A stretch of 64,000 nucleotides of DNA from Chloroflexota bacterium (GCA_016875875.1 VGOP01000003.1:1-64000); one strand, 5' to 3'. Counted from the first letter of the stretch, positions 51,202 to 60,421 are shown. Notes: generated by a model from the letters alone, not told the origin. Made by a program: numbers and translations.

Positions 51202-51495
51202 CTAAGGGTGAGAAGTAATGGCAAAAATCGTGATTACATCCTTAGAAGGACCGTAATACCAGAAGACTCTATAGGCTGCGGGCGTGCTCTGCTCGGCATA
51301 GGCTTCAAAAACCTTCTCCCCGTTCGGGCCCTTTAAGCTCATATATTCATGGGTCTGGAGGCTAGGATGCCGAGGATTCATTGCCAGGAACTTGATGGTC
51401 TTTTTGACAGCTTGGTAACGTTTTCTCTGGGAAGCAGCACTTTTTAGCAAATTGTAGGCTTTACTTGCCTCCGCTGTCCATTGTAATTCAAACAA
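51202..51495 (-). CDS. RelE/ParE-superfamily toxin
   Basis: 97 residues. MFELQWTAEASKAYNLLK at the start, KFLAMNPRHPSL, and the end AYRVFWYYGPSKDVITIFAITSHP have the RelE-fold layout (mRNA interferase or gyrase toxin). It follows the putative antitoxin by 12 nt. Target not predictable. Confidence 0.75.
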   Translation of the reverse strand: MFELQWTAEASKAYNLLKSAASQRKRYQAVKKTIKFLAMNPRHPSLQTHEYMSLKGPNGEKVFEAYAEQSTPAAYRVFWYYGPSKDVITIFAITSHP

Positions 51496-51507
51496 AAGCG
51501 CGTGACC

Positions 51508-51789
51508 TTATAGAGATTTAAGGTCGACTTTTGACACCCTGCCTTCTGCAGCATCGGAAAGTCCCCGCCTGACCGATGCCAGAGCCTTCGGATTGTTGAA
51601 TAGCCATATTTCTGAAGCAGGGATGGTTACCTGCGGGTCCAGTAAAATTTGCCCCAGGCTGTTGCGGTATATATGATAGCTGACGCCTTCCTGTACTTGA
51701 ACCTTTTGCAGGACTACGCGCCTTTTAGCATCCGGTTTCACGCTATCAGCTACCTTTTCGAAATCTGTATCTCTTATTATTGTAGCCAT
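51508..51789 (-). CDS. Antitoxin-like protein with AbrB-like region
   Basis: 93 residues from ATG 51789. DAKRRVVLQKVQVQEGVSYHIYRNSLGQILLDPQVTIPASEIWLF reads like a swapped-hairpin AbrB antitoxin, followed by a helix ALASVRRGLSDAAEGRV that likely binds the toxin. The promoter at 51799-51827 leaves a 2-nt leader, excluding a longer start at 51819. Confidence 0.75.
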   Translation of the reverse strand: MATIIRDTDFEKVADSVKPDAKRRVVLQKVQVQEGVSYHIYRNSLGQILLDPQVTIPASEIWLFNNPKALASVRRGLSDAAEGRVSKVDLKSL

Positions 51790-51798
51790 CGCAGCAAT

Positions 51799-51827
51799 AT
51801 CGTACCATAAGTGGGACAATATGTCAA
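51799..51827 (-). promoter_or_regulatory. Promoter of the second toxin-antitoxin operon
   Basis: Minus strand TTGACA (51822-51827), 17-nt spacer, TACGAT (51799-51804), then 9 nt to the ATG. Near-leaderless. Confidence 0.6.
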
Positions 51828-52119
51828 GTGGGATATTCCCACCAACGAAAGTTAAAAGTTAAAAGCCAAAAGTCAAAAGTACAAGTAAAAAATTAAAAAT
51901 AGGTTTTCGATTACGGTGATTTTCTACGATTACGGCGACATGGCTGAGATCGCCACGGGGCTGCGCCCCTCGCGATGACGGAGTATTCTTCGACAGGCTC
52001 AGAATGAGCGGAGGGAAAAGCTGGAGGGACTCCTCGCGATGACAGAAAAGACAGAGTTCAAACGGTCACCCGTAGGTGGGTGGCACTTAATTAGAGGTTA
52101 CCCCCAATTCAAAAATTGA

Positions 52120-52125
52120 TATAAT
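52120..52125 (+). promoter_or_regulatory. Extended -10 of the methyltransferase gene
   Basis: TGA-TATAAT, 8 nt before GTG at 52134; leaderless or nearly so. Confidence 0.5.
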
Positions 52126-52133
52126 CCGTACTT

Positions 52134-52736
52134 GTGCTTCTATTCAACTACTCGACACTGTTCGACCCCATAGTTAAAGACGTCAGGGTTTGTGTAATCG
52201 AGCTTTCAGGCGTGAAGGCTGGCGACAGGGTGCTCGATGTCTGCTGCGGTACGGGCGACCAGGCCTTCCACTACGAGCAGAGGGGCGCCATTGCCACCGG
52301 CATAGACCAGAACCCCAACATGATTGAGCTGGCGGAAAGGAACAAGAAAAGACGGGGATTGCAGGCCACCTTCCGCATAGCCAGCGCCACCGAGCTGCCG
52401 TTCCCGGACGGTTACTTCGATGGCGCCTCCATATCACTTGCCCTGCACGAGATGGAAAGAGACGAGCGAAATAGGACGGTTTCCGAGATGAAAAGGGTGG
52501 TGAAAAAGAAAGGCGTCTTGATGTTCATTGACTACCATGCCCCTTTACCTAAAAACTCCATCGCTTATCTCATCAGGGCTATGGAATTCGTTGCCGGAAG
52601 GGATAATCATAAGTGTTTCAGGGACTATCTGGCTCAGGGTGGATTAAAACAGATATTGAAGGAAGCCCGACTTACCCCGCAAGAGGAAGCCCTTCTTAAG
52701 TGCGTAAATTTGCAGGTGATAAAAGTTAAAAGTTGA
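52134..52736 (+). CDS. Class I SAM-dependent methyltransferase (UbiE-like)
   Basis: 200 residues. Motif I VLDVCCGTGDQA (about 33-44), acidic loop GIDQNPNMIELAERN, motif II-like FDGASISLALHEM and FIDYHAPLP. Methylates a small molecule; UbiE-like order but the substrate is unknown. GTG start 8 nt after a -10. Bracketed by AAAAGT-rich repeats on both sides. Confidence 0.88.
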   Translation: MLLFNYSTLFDPIVKDVRVCVIELSGVKAGDRVLDVCCGTGDQAFHYEQRGAIATGIDQNPNMIELAERNKKRRGLQATFRIASATELPFPDGYFDGASISLALHEMERDERNRTVSEMKRVVKKKGVLMFIDYHAPLPKNSIAYLIRAMEFVAGRDNHKCFRDYLAQGGLKQILKEARLTPQEEALLKCVNLQVIKVKS

Positions 52737-52845
52737 AAATCAAAAGTACAGATAAAGATGTAAAAATTCACCCTCACCTTAATCCTCTCCCGTCAAGGGA
52801 GAGGTTGGGTAGAGAAATTCCTCTCCAATCGAGGGAGAGGGAGAA
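52727..52845. repeat. AT-rich repeat plus inverted GGGAGAGG element
   Basis: 52727-52772 repeats the AAAAGT pattern found at 51850-51900. 52770-52845 contains CCCTCACCTTAATCCTCTCC and two GGGAGAGG blocks in a hairpin-prone arrangement, a kind of intergenic repeat not coding for protein. Confidence 0.5.
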
Positions 52846-52959
52846 ATGTGCTGGACGAGTACAGAGCCAGGCAACTCCAGGCCAGAAAGTGATACAATAA
52901 ATGGCGCCGGTTTATCAATTGGTTGCAGAATATCAGAACGATTTCTAAAGGAGACCGCT

Positions 52960-54039
52960 ATGTCTGACGTTTATGAGAGACTTCGCGAGAGACTGGACAT
53001 GTTTCCCCAGGGGTTCCCTAAAACCGAAAGCGGCGTGGACCTGGAAGTACTACAGCATCTGTTTACTCCGGAGGAGGCCGAGATTATGCTGCGCCTGGGA
53101 CCCCGCCCGGAAAAGTTACCGACTATAGCACAGCGGGCGGGTAAGGATGAAACTGAACTGGGAGAAACACTGTACGGCATGTCGAGAAGGGGATTGATAA
53201 TGCGCTATAGAGCGCCTGACCAAGAAATGTACTACTTTCTGATGCCGTGGATGGTCGGAATCTGGGAGTTCCAGTTGAATAGGCTGAATAAAGAAAACAT
53301 CGAGCTGTACGAAAGATTTTACCGGGAGGGCATGGTGCCTTCATGGCAAAAGACAAAAACCGGTGGATTCCGCGTCATTCCTGTTCAGCAAGAGATACAA
53401 GGGAATACCGAGATTCAGCCCTATGAACAGGTGTCGCAGATTATCGAATCACATACCAGGTTTGCCGTTGCCGACTGCATTTGCCGGAAAGAAAGCCGAA
53501 TGGTGGGAAAGGGGTGCGACAAGCTACTGGAAGCCTGTATGAGCTTCGGGCCGGCAGCGGATTTCTACATTGAAAATGAACTCGGCAGGGAGATTTCAAA
53601 GGAGGAGGCAAAAAAGATACTTCTGAAAGCCGAGGAGTCTGGCCTGATTCATTTCTCCACAAACCAGGCCGGCAACAAGATATTTATATGCAACTGCTGC
53701 GGCTGCTGCTGTAAGGCTTTAGCCAGCATAACCAAATACGATAGTCCGGGATTCATAGTCAGGTCAAACTACTATGCCACAAAAGACGACGACACCTGTA
53801 CCACCTGTGGTACCTGCATCGACCGATGTAATGTAAATGCCATCCGAATTGAAAATGAACGTACCGTCATAAATAGAGCGAAATGCATCGGCTGCGGGCT
53901 TTGTGTATCCACGTGTCCCACAGGGTCAATTTCCATGGTTAGCAAAACACCTGATGAAGCTTCTGCCATCTTCTCCAACGAACTAGAGATGCTGCAGGCT
54001 ATAGGGAAGGAAAAAGGGAAAGAATACCCCTTCAAATAA
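52960..54039 (+). CDS. Winged-helix/Cys-rich/2[4Fe-4S] redox protein, paralogue
   Basis: 359 residues from ATG 52960 (AAAGGAG upstream). Same order as the protein at 10771: helical N-terminus with a winged-helix-like segment (LPTIAQRAGKDETELGETLYGMSRRGLIMRY), CICRKES, C near 182 and 189, the nest CNCCGCCC, then ferredoxin clusters CTTCGTCIDRC and CIGCGLCVSTCP. The inserted residues differ but the Cys framework is kept, so both belong to one family. Function not assigned. Confidence 0.85.
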   Translation: MSDVYERLRERLDMFPQGFPKTESGVDLEVLQHLFTPEEAEIMLRLGPRPEKLPTIAQRAGKDETELGETLYGMSRRGLIMRYRAPDQEMYYFLMPWMVGIWEFQLNRLNKENIELYERFYREGMVPSWQKTKTGGFRVIPVQQEIQGNTEIQPYEQVSQIIESHTRFAVADCICRKESRMVGKGCDKLLEACMSFGPAADFYIENELGREISKEEAKKILLKAEESGLIHFSTNQAGNKIFICNCCGCCCKALASITKYDSPGFIVRSNYYATKDDDTCTTCGTCIDRCNVNAIRIENERTVINRAKCIGCGLCVSTCPTGSISMVSKTPDEASAIFSNELEMLQAIGKEKGKEYPFK

Positions 54040-54113
54040 ATTAGAGACCTGCCCCCAAAACACGCCCCGCCCGGCAATGCCTGCCATCAAGTATGTCCAT
54101 TAAACTCCGAAAA

Positions 54114-55274
54114 TTAAATACGGGAGAATAATCTAGCCAGTAGTGGACTCTCCAGCATAATAGCTCCCTCGGGGCATGTTTCCTGGCAGCAGTAACAGCG
54201 GATGCAGAGGTCGTATTTGTGTGTGGGCTGCCTGGATTTATCACCTGTGTGCCAGTTAACAGCTTTTGGGTTGACGGGGCACATCTCAACACAGGTGCCA
54301 CAATTGGTGCATTTTGCTTTGTCGATAACCGGCCTGTCGCATATTTGATTCTTAACGAAGGTTCTCAATCGGCTACTGGTGCAAGGCATTGGAGGAGTCC
54401 GAATTACGTCGAACTTGTTATCGAAGAACTGCTCCATATTTTCTCCGACTATTTCGATGTTCTCAGCATGGTATGTTCCCAGGCCGGACTGTTCCCCCGG
54501 TTTCGATGTCGGCACCACTGCGGGGTCGAGGTCGATTATCCTGCAAGCAGTTGCATCCAGCGCAATGGGGTCAGTGGACAATAGCAGTACGTTCATATTT
54601 CTCGGCTTGCCGCTTCGCGGTCCATTGCCTTCCATTGCCATAATGCCATCCATAACACAAAGACGCGGTTTGACCAGAGTATTCAAGTCAACAAGCATAG
54701 TGGCAAAATCGTACGGGTCGGGCAACTTAACATGGTACTGGCTCTTCAGCAAGCCGGGCACACAGCCAAACTGGTTCTTAACCGCTCCGGTAAACCGGAC
54801 AAGAGGGTGCGTTTTTAGCTTCGGCAGGCTCACCAACCCGTCACAGCCCAGAACTCCGTTAGCAATCACGAAGCTCTTCACCAGTAAACCATCGGGGTGA
54901 CTGACCGGCCTGCCGGCATCAAAATCAGCCAGGTGAAACCCAGACTCATCCGCGACCCGCTTCAGTCCGGCTATTCTCATATTAAACTCAGCCTTGCCGA
55001 ACGCCGGTGAGTCGCCATAGTAGACACTGGCACCCGCTTCCATGAGCAATTGCCCCACCGCTTTGAACACTGCCGGATGCGTAGTTACGCAGTTCTCAGG
55101 ATTGGCGCCAATGAGCACATTCGGTTTCATTACGATTTTTTCGTTGCCTTTTGCGAAAATGGAAACCCCACCGAGAAGGCCAAGCCCTTCCTGGACCGAC
55201 TTAAAGACCTTGTCCTCTTCGTATGTATCGCATCTTACCAGGGCAACTTTTGTCTTATTCAGAATTTTCGCCAT
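54114..55274 (-). CDS. DUF362 protein with C-terminal ferredoxin domain
   Basis: 386 residues. DUF362 core (VALVRCDTYEED, KIVMKPNVLIG, THPAVFKAVGQLLMEAG, YYGDSPAFG, LPKLKTHPLVRFTGAVKNQFG) followed by two [4Fe-4S] clusters (CTNCGTCVEMCP at about 322, CIRCYCCQETCP at about 357). DUF362 proteins are linked to iron-sulfur or radical chemistry in anaerobes; substrate unknown. It is convergent with the Cys-rich ferredoxin gene. Confidence 0.92.
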   Translation of the reverse strand: MAKILNKTKVALVRCDTYEEDKVFKSVQEGLGLLGGVSIFAKGNEKIVMKPNVLIGANPENCVTTHPAVFKAVGQLLMEAGASVYYGDSPAFGKAEFNMRIAGLKRVADESGFHLADFDAGRPVSHPDGLLVKSFVIANGVLGCDGLVSLPKLKTHPLVRFTGAVKNQFGCVPGLLKSQYHVKLPDPYDFATMLVDLNTLVKPRLCVMDGIMAMEGNGPRSGKPRNMNVLLLSTDPIALDATACRIIDLDPAVVPTSKPGEQSGLGTYHAENIEIVGENMEQFFDNKFDVIRTPPMPCTSSRLRTFVKNQICDRPVIDKAKCTNCGTCVEMCPVNPKAVNWHTGDKSRQPTHKYDLCIRCYCCQETCPEGAIMLESPLLARLFSRI

Positions 55275-55314
55275 TAGAGTATTACAGGAAGATATGGATA
55301 TGGGGTTGGTATGT

Positions 55315-55530
55315 CTATTTCTTCTTGTACTTGCGATACAGCTCGATAAAGGTGATATTCAGGGCAATCGATAAAAACAGAGGCACCAGCAGCAGCCACA
55401 AGTTCTTGTATATATCGATGCCGAAATACTGGCAGGCATAAACCATAATAAAGGTTATTACTATTCCTAATGCGGCACAACCTACCGCGAAATAAATAAG
55501 TTCCAATATGAAACTATCTCGTCCGCTCAT
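55315..55530 (-). CDS. Small two-TM protein
   Basis: 71 residues. Two hydrophobic segments (about 10-33 and 43-62) and a basic tail YRKYKKK. No family recognised. It lies 40 nt upstream of the DUF362 gene on the same strand and could be co-transcribed. Confidence 0.6.
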   Translation of the reverse strand: MSGRDSFILELIYFAVGCAALGIVITFIMVYACQYFGIDIYKNLWLLLVPLFLSIALNITFIELYRKYKKK

Positions 55531-55695
55531 CTCAAGCTATGACTCCCGAATCGGTACCATAGCTCTACGATAAGCGACGGCGTGACGAAAGTCAAGACGC
55601 TATCATGTTGACTAAGCAGAGCGCCTGAAGTAAAATCCAAACATAATAAGGTGATCAGAAACCAATATAGAGAAAAAGCAAGGAGGGTAAAGAAA

Positions 55696-57156
55696 ATGCC
55701 ACGATTATTGCCGGTTACCTTAGTTTCAATTATTTCCTTAGTCCTCATATCCGTAGCAATATCCTGTGCTCCATCGGGAAGTGCCACCACTGTATCCAGC
55801 GGTGACATTGACACTTTCCGCTCGTCATTAGAGAAGAGCGGCTTTACTTTGAAACTGGCGCCATTTGTCCATGTGGATTTGATTAAAATATATGAAGCGG
55901 GGAAATTAGCCAATGCTGCTGGCAATAACGCTGGTGCACCTTATAGAGGGGTATTTGGTGCTATTCCAGATAATGTGAACATAACAGACCTGAAGGACAT
56001 ATCTAACGCCCAAGAGAAGATAGAAAACGTGTTATATGGTACTCCCGGGCTGATACAGGGATGGCAGTTAAATCCCGATGAGGCGCTTGTTATCGTCACC
56101 AAGACCCCTCCGGAATGCGCCTACTTCAGCTACTGCGGTTTTATCTTCTATAAATACTATGAGAAAGAAAAACAGCGTAAATGGGTCTGGACCAGCTTTA
56201 ATGACCCGCTAAATAACCTCACCATCAAGACTTCCGGTACCCCTGATGGGGCAAAGGGAAATCCTTTTAACAAAGATACTATCATCATCATCACGGCTGA
56301 TAAGGACACTGACCAGCGCATACGCAGCGTTGCCACAGCCGCAGGGTATTCCGAGGATATCATAAACACTTACGTAATTCCGAGCTCAATGGTCAAACTG
56401 GGCACAGGCCCCGAGTTTGACACAATTGTCTTTGGTCAACGCATGGCGCTCTTTGCCGACGAAAAAGCGGGGCAGGAATATGTAAATGCCGTGTCGTTAG
56501 CCTATCGGGTCATACCTGAATCATCGACAAAACTCGACCCGTTTCCGGCACCTGAGTTGCGCGTCAGGGGTACCGGCAAAACGGAGGTGGATTTACAGCC
56601 GGCACTAGATGAGCTGCGCCTGGCTATACTGGCAAAGTACAGCAACCTTTCAGCGAACGAGCTGGAAACTTCTCTCTGGCTTCCTGAGTCTTATGAAGCG
56701 GTACAGACAGAGACGTATGTGGCCGGAGAAAGCCGCGACACGGTTTACCTGCGCAGCGATACCTTTACACTGGGCGATGACCCTGATGAGTTTATTATTG
56801 TGTATGGCGTTAACCATGCTGCCAGCGGAAAGGCTACGTACTCAAACTGCTCCTTTTACGGCCAAGCTGGCTGGAACGGGGTAACCGGTATATTTAGCAC
56901 CGAGTATACAGGGAGCGCTGAGGAATATTTACCCGGCAACCCGCTGGCTAAATATCTTTACGTGTGTAAGTTTGCGCGTAGCTGTAGCTCCGAAAAGAAC
57001 TGTGTGGCAGTGCCAACTGGGCCCAAAGCACATGGAGTCGAACTTGATGAGCCCGCTTTCGTGGCGATTCGTGCCTATTTAGAGCCAGCTACCAGGGTGG
57101 GGCCGGCCTACACGGAACTACTTTACGACCGGGCTATCAAATTCAGCAGCCGCTAA
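55696..57156 (+). CDS. Large lipoprotein, unknown function
   Basis: 486 residues from ATG 55696 (AAGGAGGG upstream). Signal peptide MPRLLPVTLVSIISLVLISV... with lipid Cys in AISC. The mature part is mixed alpha/beta with YGTPGLIQGWQLNPDEALVI, several Cys (CAYFSYCGF, CKFARSCSSEKNC) and no recognised catalytic motif. An upstream in-frame extension to 55651 is not supported by a ribosome-binding site. Confidence 0.75.
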   Translation: MPRLLPVTLVSIISLVLISVAISCAPSGSATTVSSGDIDTFRSSLEKSGFTLKLAPFVHVDLIKIYEAGKLANAAGNNAGAPYRGVFGAIPDNVNITDLKDISNAQEKIENVLYGTPGLIQGWQLNPDEALVIVTKTPPECAYFSYCGFIFYKYYEKEKQRKWVWTSFNDPLNNLTIKTSGTPDGAKGNPFNKDTIIIITADKDTDQRIRSVATAAGYSEDIINTYVIPSSMVKLGTGPEFDTIVFGQRMALFADEKAGQEYVNAVSLAYRVIPESSTKLDPFPAPELRVRGTGKTEVDLQPALDELRLAILAKYSNLSANELETSLWLPESYEAVQTETYVAGESRDTVYLRSDTFTLGDDPDEFIIVYGVNHAASGKATYSNCSFYGQAGWNGVTGIFSTEYTGSAEEYLPGNPLAKYLYVCKFARSCSSEKNCVAVPTGPKAHGVELDEPAFVAIRAYLEPATRVGPAYTELLYDRAIKFSSR

Positions 57157-57201
57157 TACTGACACCTAAAGGCGGCTCTAAGTTAAGACTAAGGCTCTCC
57201 G

Positions 57202-58341
57202 TTAAGCGAGCATGGCACGCGAGATGACCACCCTTTGGACCTGGTTGGTGCCCTCGTAAATCTGAGTTATCTTGGCATCCCGCATCATCCTCTCCACCGG
57301 GTGGTCCTTTATATAACCATAGCCGCCCATAACCTGCACGGCGTCGGTGGTTACCCTCATGGCTACATCAGAAGCAAATGTCTTCGATATCGCCGAGATA
57401 TAGCTAAGATTAGGAACTTTGTTGTCGATGGCTGATGCCGCCCGGTAGACAATGGCGCGCGCTGCCTCGACCTGAATAGCCATATCGGCGAGCATAAACT
57501 GGACTCCCTGCAGATTGGCGATGGGTGCATTGAACTGGACTCTTTCCTTGGCATATTTGGTCACATAGTCCAGCACCCCCTGTGCAATGCCTACTGCTTG
57601 TGCACCTATCACCGGCCGTGTGCGGTCCAGCGTCATCATGGCATATGTGAAGCCTCTGCCCGCCTCACCCAGCAGGTTCTCGGCGGGCACGGGGCAGTTC
57701 TCGAAGATGAGTTCAGACACCTGCGAACCTCTAATCCCCATCTTGTCCTCCAACTTTCCAATGGACAAGCCGGGGGTTTTTCTGGGGACGATGAAGGCCG
57801 AGATGCCGCGCACACCTTTATCCGGGTCTGTTTTAGCGAAGATAGTATAGGTGATGGCCACGTTACCATTGGTGATGAAGCATTTGGAACCGTTAAGTAT
57901 GTATTTGCTTCCCTCTAATCTGGCCACGCTCTCCATGGCAGCGGCGTCGGAGCCGGCTTTGCGCTCGGTGAGCCCGAAAGCAAATGTCCCTTCACCCTTG
58001 GCCAAAGGAGTCAGGTGTTTTAACTTTTGCTCCGGACTTCCGGCGATGAGTATCGGTTCAGCGGCAAGCCAGCTCGAACCAACGATGTTGGAACAACTGG
58101 GGTCAACGCGGGATATCTCTTCGCTGAAGATGCAGCAGGTTAACATATCTTTATCCGTGCCACCGCACTCCTTGGGTAGATGCAAGCTGAACAGGTTGTT
58201 AGCCTTGAACAGCTCAAAAATATCCCAGGGGAACTCTCCCGTGCGGTCGATCTCTGCAGAGCGCGGGGCTATCTTTTCCTCTGCTAGCTTACGTATGCTC
58301 TGGCGGAATTTCTCCTGCTCCGGGGTGGTTATATATTGCAT
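57202..58341 (-). CDS. Acyl-CoA dehydrogenase
   Basis: 379 residues, standard length. FGLTERKAGSDAAAM and ITNGNVAITYTIFAKT bind FAD; IYEGTNQVQRVVISRAML at the C-terminus holds the usual catalytic Glu. It dehydrogenates an acyl-CoA at the alpha-beta bond, passing electrons to ETF (not in window). With the acyl-CoA synthetase at 11990 it suggests fatty or aromatic acid use. AGGAGAAGCG before the ATG. Confidence 0.95.
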   Translation of the reverse strand: MQYITTPEQEKFRQSIRKLAEEKIAPRSAEIDRTGEFPWDIFELFKANNLFSLHLPKECGGTDKDMLTCCIFSEEISRVDPSCSNIVGSSWLAAEPILIAGSPEQKLKHLTPLAKGEGTFAFGLTERKAGSDAAAMESVARLEGSKYILNGSKCFITNGNVAITYTIFAKTDPDKGVRGISAFIVPRKTPGLSIGKLEDKMGIRGSQVSELIFENCPVPAENLLGEAGRGFTYAMMTLDRTRPVIGAQAVGIAQGVLDYVTKYAKERVQFNAPIANLQGVQFMLADMAIQVEAARAIVYRAASAIDNKVPNLSYISAISKTFASDVAMRVTTDAVQVMGGYGYIKDHPVERMMRDAKITQIYEGTNQVQRVVISRAMLA

Positions 58342-58442
58342 TCGCTTCTCCTTTCTGGGATATTTTATTCTATTGACTTCCCCCGCTTCCAGTCAATATT
58401 AACTTAGCTCCAGGACGCACGAAACTCCATCTATAGCAATTC

Positions 58443-58485
58443 ATAAACAAAGGGCACGGGAATAAACCCCCTGCCCTTTGTTTAT
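58443..58485 (-). terminator. Intrinsic terminator after the phosphotriesterase-family gene
   Basis: ATAAACAAAGGGCA (58443-58456) pairs perfectly over 14 bp with TGCCCTTTGTTTAT (58472-58485); the A/T-rich stem ends supply U-tracts in both directions. Confidence 0.75.
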
Positions 58486-58505
58486 CAGCAACTGGAGCCT
58501 ATTTA

Positions 58506-59615
58506 TTATTTCCCAAGAAACAGGTTCTTCGGATTCTCGACCATCATGGTCTTAATCTGGTCATCGGTCACGCCCTGTGCCTTAAGCGCCGGTATAATAT
58601 CTTCTGATATGTGGTCGACCCTCCAATTGGCGAGCATCTTCATAATTGCATCCGATACTTGGATGGGGCGGCTCAGCCAGAAATTCATAGTATCGTGAGA
58701 CAGCATAATCTTATTAGCATACCCCTCTTTGCACAGCGTGGCGATATTCTGGACGCTGACGTCGTCAGGGGCACCGCCCAATAAACCAGCTATTCCAAAT
58801 CGGTCAAAGGCAATGTTGACACTCTTTTGAAGTATTGACCTATGATAGTTGACGTCCTTGGAATTATTGACATGCCCTATCATGACTTTCTTGGGGTCAG
58901 CGCCCTGGTTTACTAGAAACTCGGCCTGCTCCACGCCGCCGGTGGGACCCTGGGTGTGGGTGATAATGGGCACGCCGGTGGCCTTCTGGGCAATAGCCGC
59001 CGCTTTATGCACCGCCTTTTCATAGTCCGTCATTTCCGGGCCGGATGCCACCTTTATAACACCGGCCTTGATGCCAGTTGTGCCGACGCCTTCCGTTATC
59101 TCTTTTATCATCATCTCGGATATCATCTTAGAGATGTCCGTACCGAATGCCGTCCTCATCCTCCAGTAGGCCGGGGCACCTTCCTCTTCAGTATAAAGCC
59201 CGGTGGCAAAGATTATGTTTATACCGGTCTTCTGAGAAAGTTCCTTGTACAGCAAGGGGTCACGACCGCCCATGTCGTTGGCGGTGGCATCAATGATTGT
59301 CTGGATGCCTGCTGCCTTGGCCGCCTCACATGCCTTTAGACACGCCTGTAGAGCAGCCTCTCGGTCATAGGGCGCCATGCTGGCATCGGCATACCAGCCA
59401 GTATATGCCGATTGCAAATGCTCGTGTACTAGTGTCCAACCAAGCTTGTCGGGAGAAATCGGCCCCAGGGCGGAGTTTATCATCCCTGGTGGTGTGGGTT
59501 GTGGTTTGGGTGGAGATTCGGGTTGCGCCGCGGGTGCGCAGGCAAAAGCCATGGAAGTTAGGACTAACAGCAGGGAAAAAAGGGTTGCCAGAAAAATCTT
59601 GGAAAACCTGTGCAT
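58506..59615 (-). CDS. Phosphotriesterase-family amidohydrolase, lipoprotein
   Basis: 369 residues from ATG 59615 (AGGAGGTGG upstream). Signal peptide MHRFSKIFLATLFSLLL... with lipobox AFAC. Metal ligands: HEH in LVHEHL, the carbamylated-Lys position in AGVIKVASG, His in THTQG and GHVNN, and Asp in SHDT. Zinc-dependent hydrolases of this family act as lactonases or esterases. An exported, lipid-anchored member is unusual; most are cytoplasmic. Substrate unknown. Confidence 0.9.
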   Translation of the reverse strand: MHRFSKIFLATLFSLLLVLTSMAFACAPAAQPESPPKPQPTPPGMINSALGPISPDKLGWTLVHEHLQSAYTGWYADASMAPYDREAALQACLKACEAAKAAGIQTIIDATANDMGGRDPLLYKELSQKTGINIIFATGLYTEEEGAPAYWRMRTAFGTDISKMISEMMIKEITEGVGTTGIKAGVIKVASGPEMTDYEKAVHKAAAIAQKATGVPIITHTQGPTGGVEQAEFLVNQGADPKKVMIGHVNNSKDVNYHRSILQKSVNIAFDRFGIAGLLGGAPDDVSVQNIATLCKEGYANKIMLSHDTMNFWLSRPIQVSDAIMKMLANWRVDHISEDIIPALKAQGVTDDQIKTMMVENPKNLFLGK

Positions 59616-59749
59616 AAACCACCTCCTGAAACAAATTTTTTTATAGCTTAATTTAAACAGCTTGGAAGCATTCTTGTCAAGAGGTAAAAGCATAGGACGT
59701 CCATGATATTACACGGACTGTTGAATTTCCACGGAAACACTACCCGCTA

Positions 59750-59778
59750 TTGACAAAATAACCTATGTGAATGATAAT
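59750..59778 (+). promoter_or_regulatory. Promoter of the membrane protein at 59791
   Basis: TTGACA (59750-59755), 17-nt spacer, GATAAT (59773-59778), 12 nt before the ATG. It excludes the upstream GTG at 59767, which lies inside the promoter. Confidence 0.55.
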
Positions 59779-59790
59779 TATTACGTTGTT

Positions 59791-60339
59791 ATGTATCACC
59801 CCCTGAACTCAATACCTCAAGGGAAGCGACTTGCTACCTTTCTTCCCTTGCTAGTTGCAACTGTTGCACTATCGGTAATGTTCCGTGTCATCGGACCATC
59901 CACTCCCAATATTGTGGCCTTCGAGCTTGCCGGCAGCATCGAGAGAGCAACCAATATTATCAATGCCTGGGATATTGCCGCTCAGTTAAGAGCCAGCTTT
60001 GGACTTGGCTTGGATTACCTTTATATGCCGGTTTATGCCACCACCATCGCTCTGGCCTGCGTATGGGGTGCCAGTGTCCTGTCAGGGAGGAAGTGGCGCG
60101 CTCTGGGCATGTTGCTTGCCTGGGGTCTGTGGCTGGCCGCCGTATTTGACGCTATTGAAAACTGGGCACTGATAGTTATGCTATTCGGCACAGTTGCGGA
60201 GCCCTACCCACAGATGGCTTATATATGCGCTACATGTAAATTCAGTTTAATCATACTGGGCTTGGTTTATATTTTCATTGCGGGTGTTATTTACCTCATA
60301 GCGCGCATCATGTCGGCCTCGGGAACACACAGGCGCTGA
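59791..60339 (+). CDS. Four-TM membrane protein, unknown function
   Basis: 182 residues from ATG 59791. Hydrophobic segments about 14-32, 72-94, 100-122, 148-172. The end AGVIYLIARIMSASGTHRR is cytoplasmic-like. No family recognised. Confidence 0.65.
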   Translation: MYHPLNSIPQGKRLATFLPLLVATVALSVMFRVIGPSTPNIVAFELAGSIERATNIINAWDIAAQLRASFGLGLDYLYMPVYATTIALACVWGASVLSGRKWRALGMLLAWGLWLAAVFDAIENWALIVMLFGTVAEPYPQMAYICATCKFSLIILGLVYIFIAGVIYLIARIMSASGTHRR

Positions 60340-60421
60340 ACTCAGGTTCAGAATGCGTAAATAACTCGTGGACTTCAAGGGATATCTTGACCAAGGTTGG
60401 CATGTAAAACAGTAGAGGCCA

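Larger units (their letters stand above)
51790..52133. other. Non-coding region with AT-rich and dispersed repeats
   Basis: 51850-51900 consists of iterated AAAAGT/CAAAAGT units (GTTAAAAGTTAAAAGCC, CAAAAGTC, CAAAAGTA). 51940-52050 is a dispersed-repeat copy with TCGCGATGAC twice and CGACAGGCTCAGAATGAGC. A related AAAAGT block follows the methyltransferase gene at 52727-52772, so the gene is bracketed. No gene is seen. Confidence 0.6.

Noticed and set aside
54379-54900. Plus-strand open frame of 173 codons
   Set aside because: Antisense to the DUF362 gene and without recognisable features or a ribosome-binding site.
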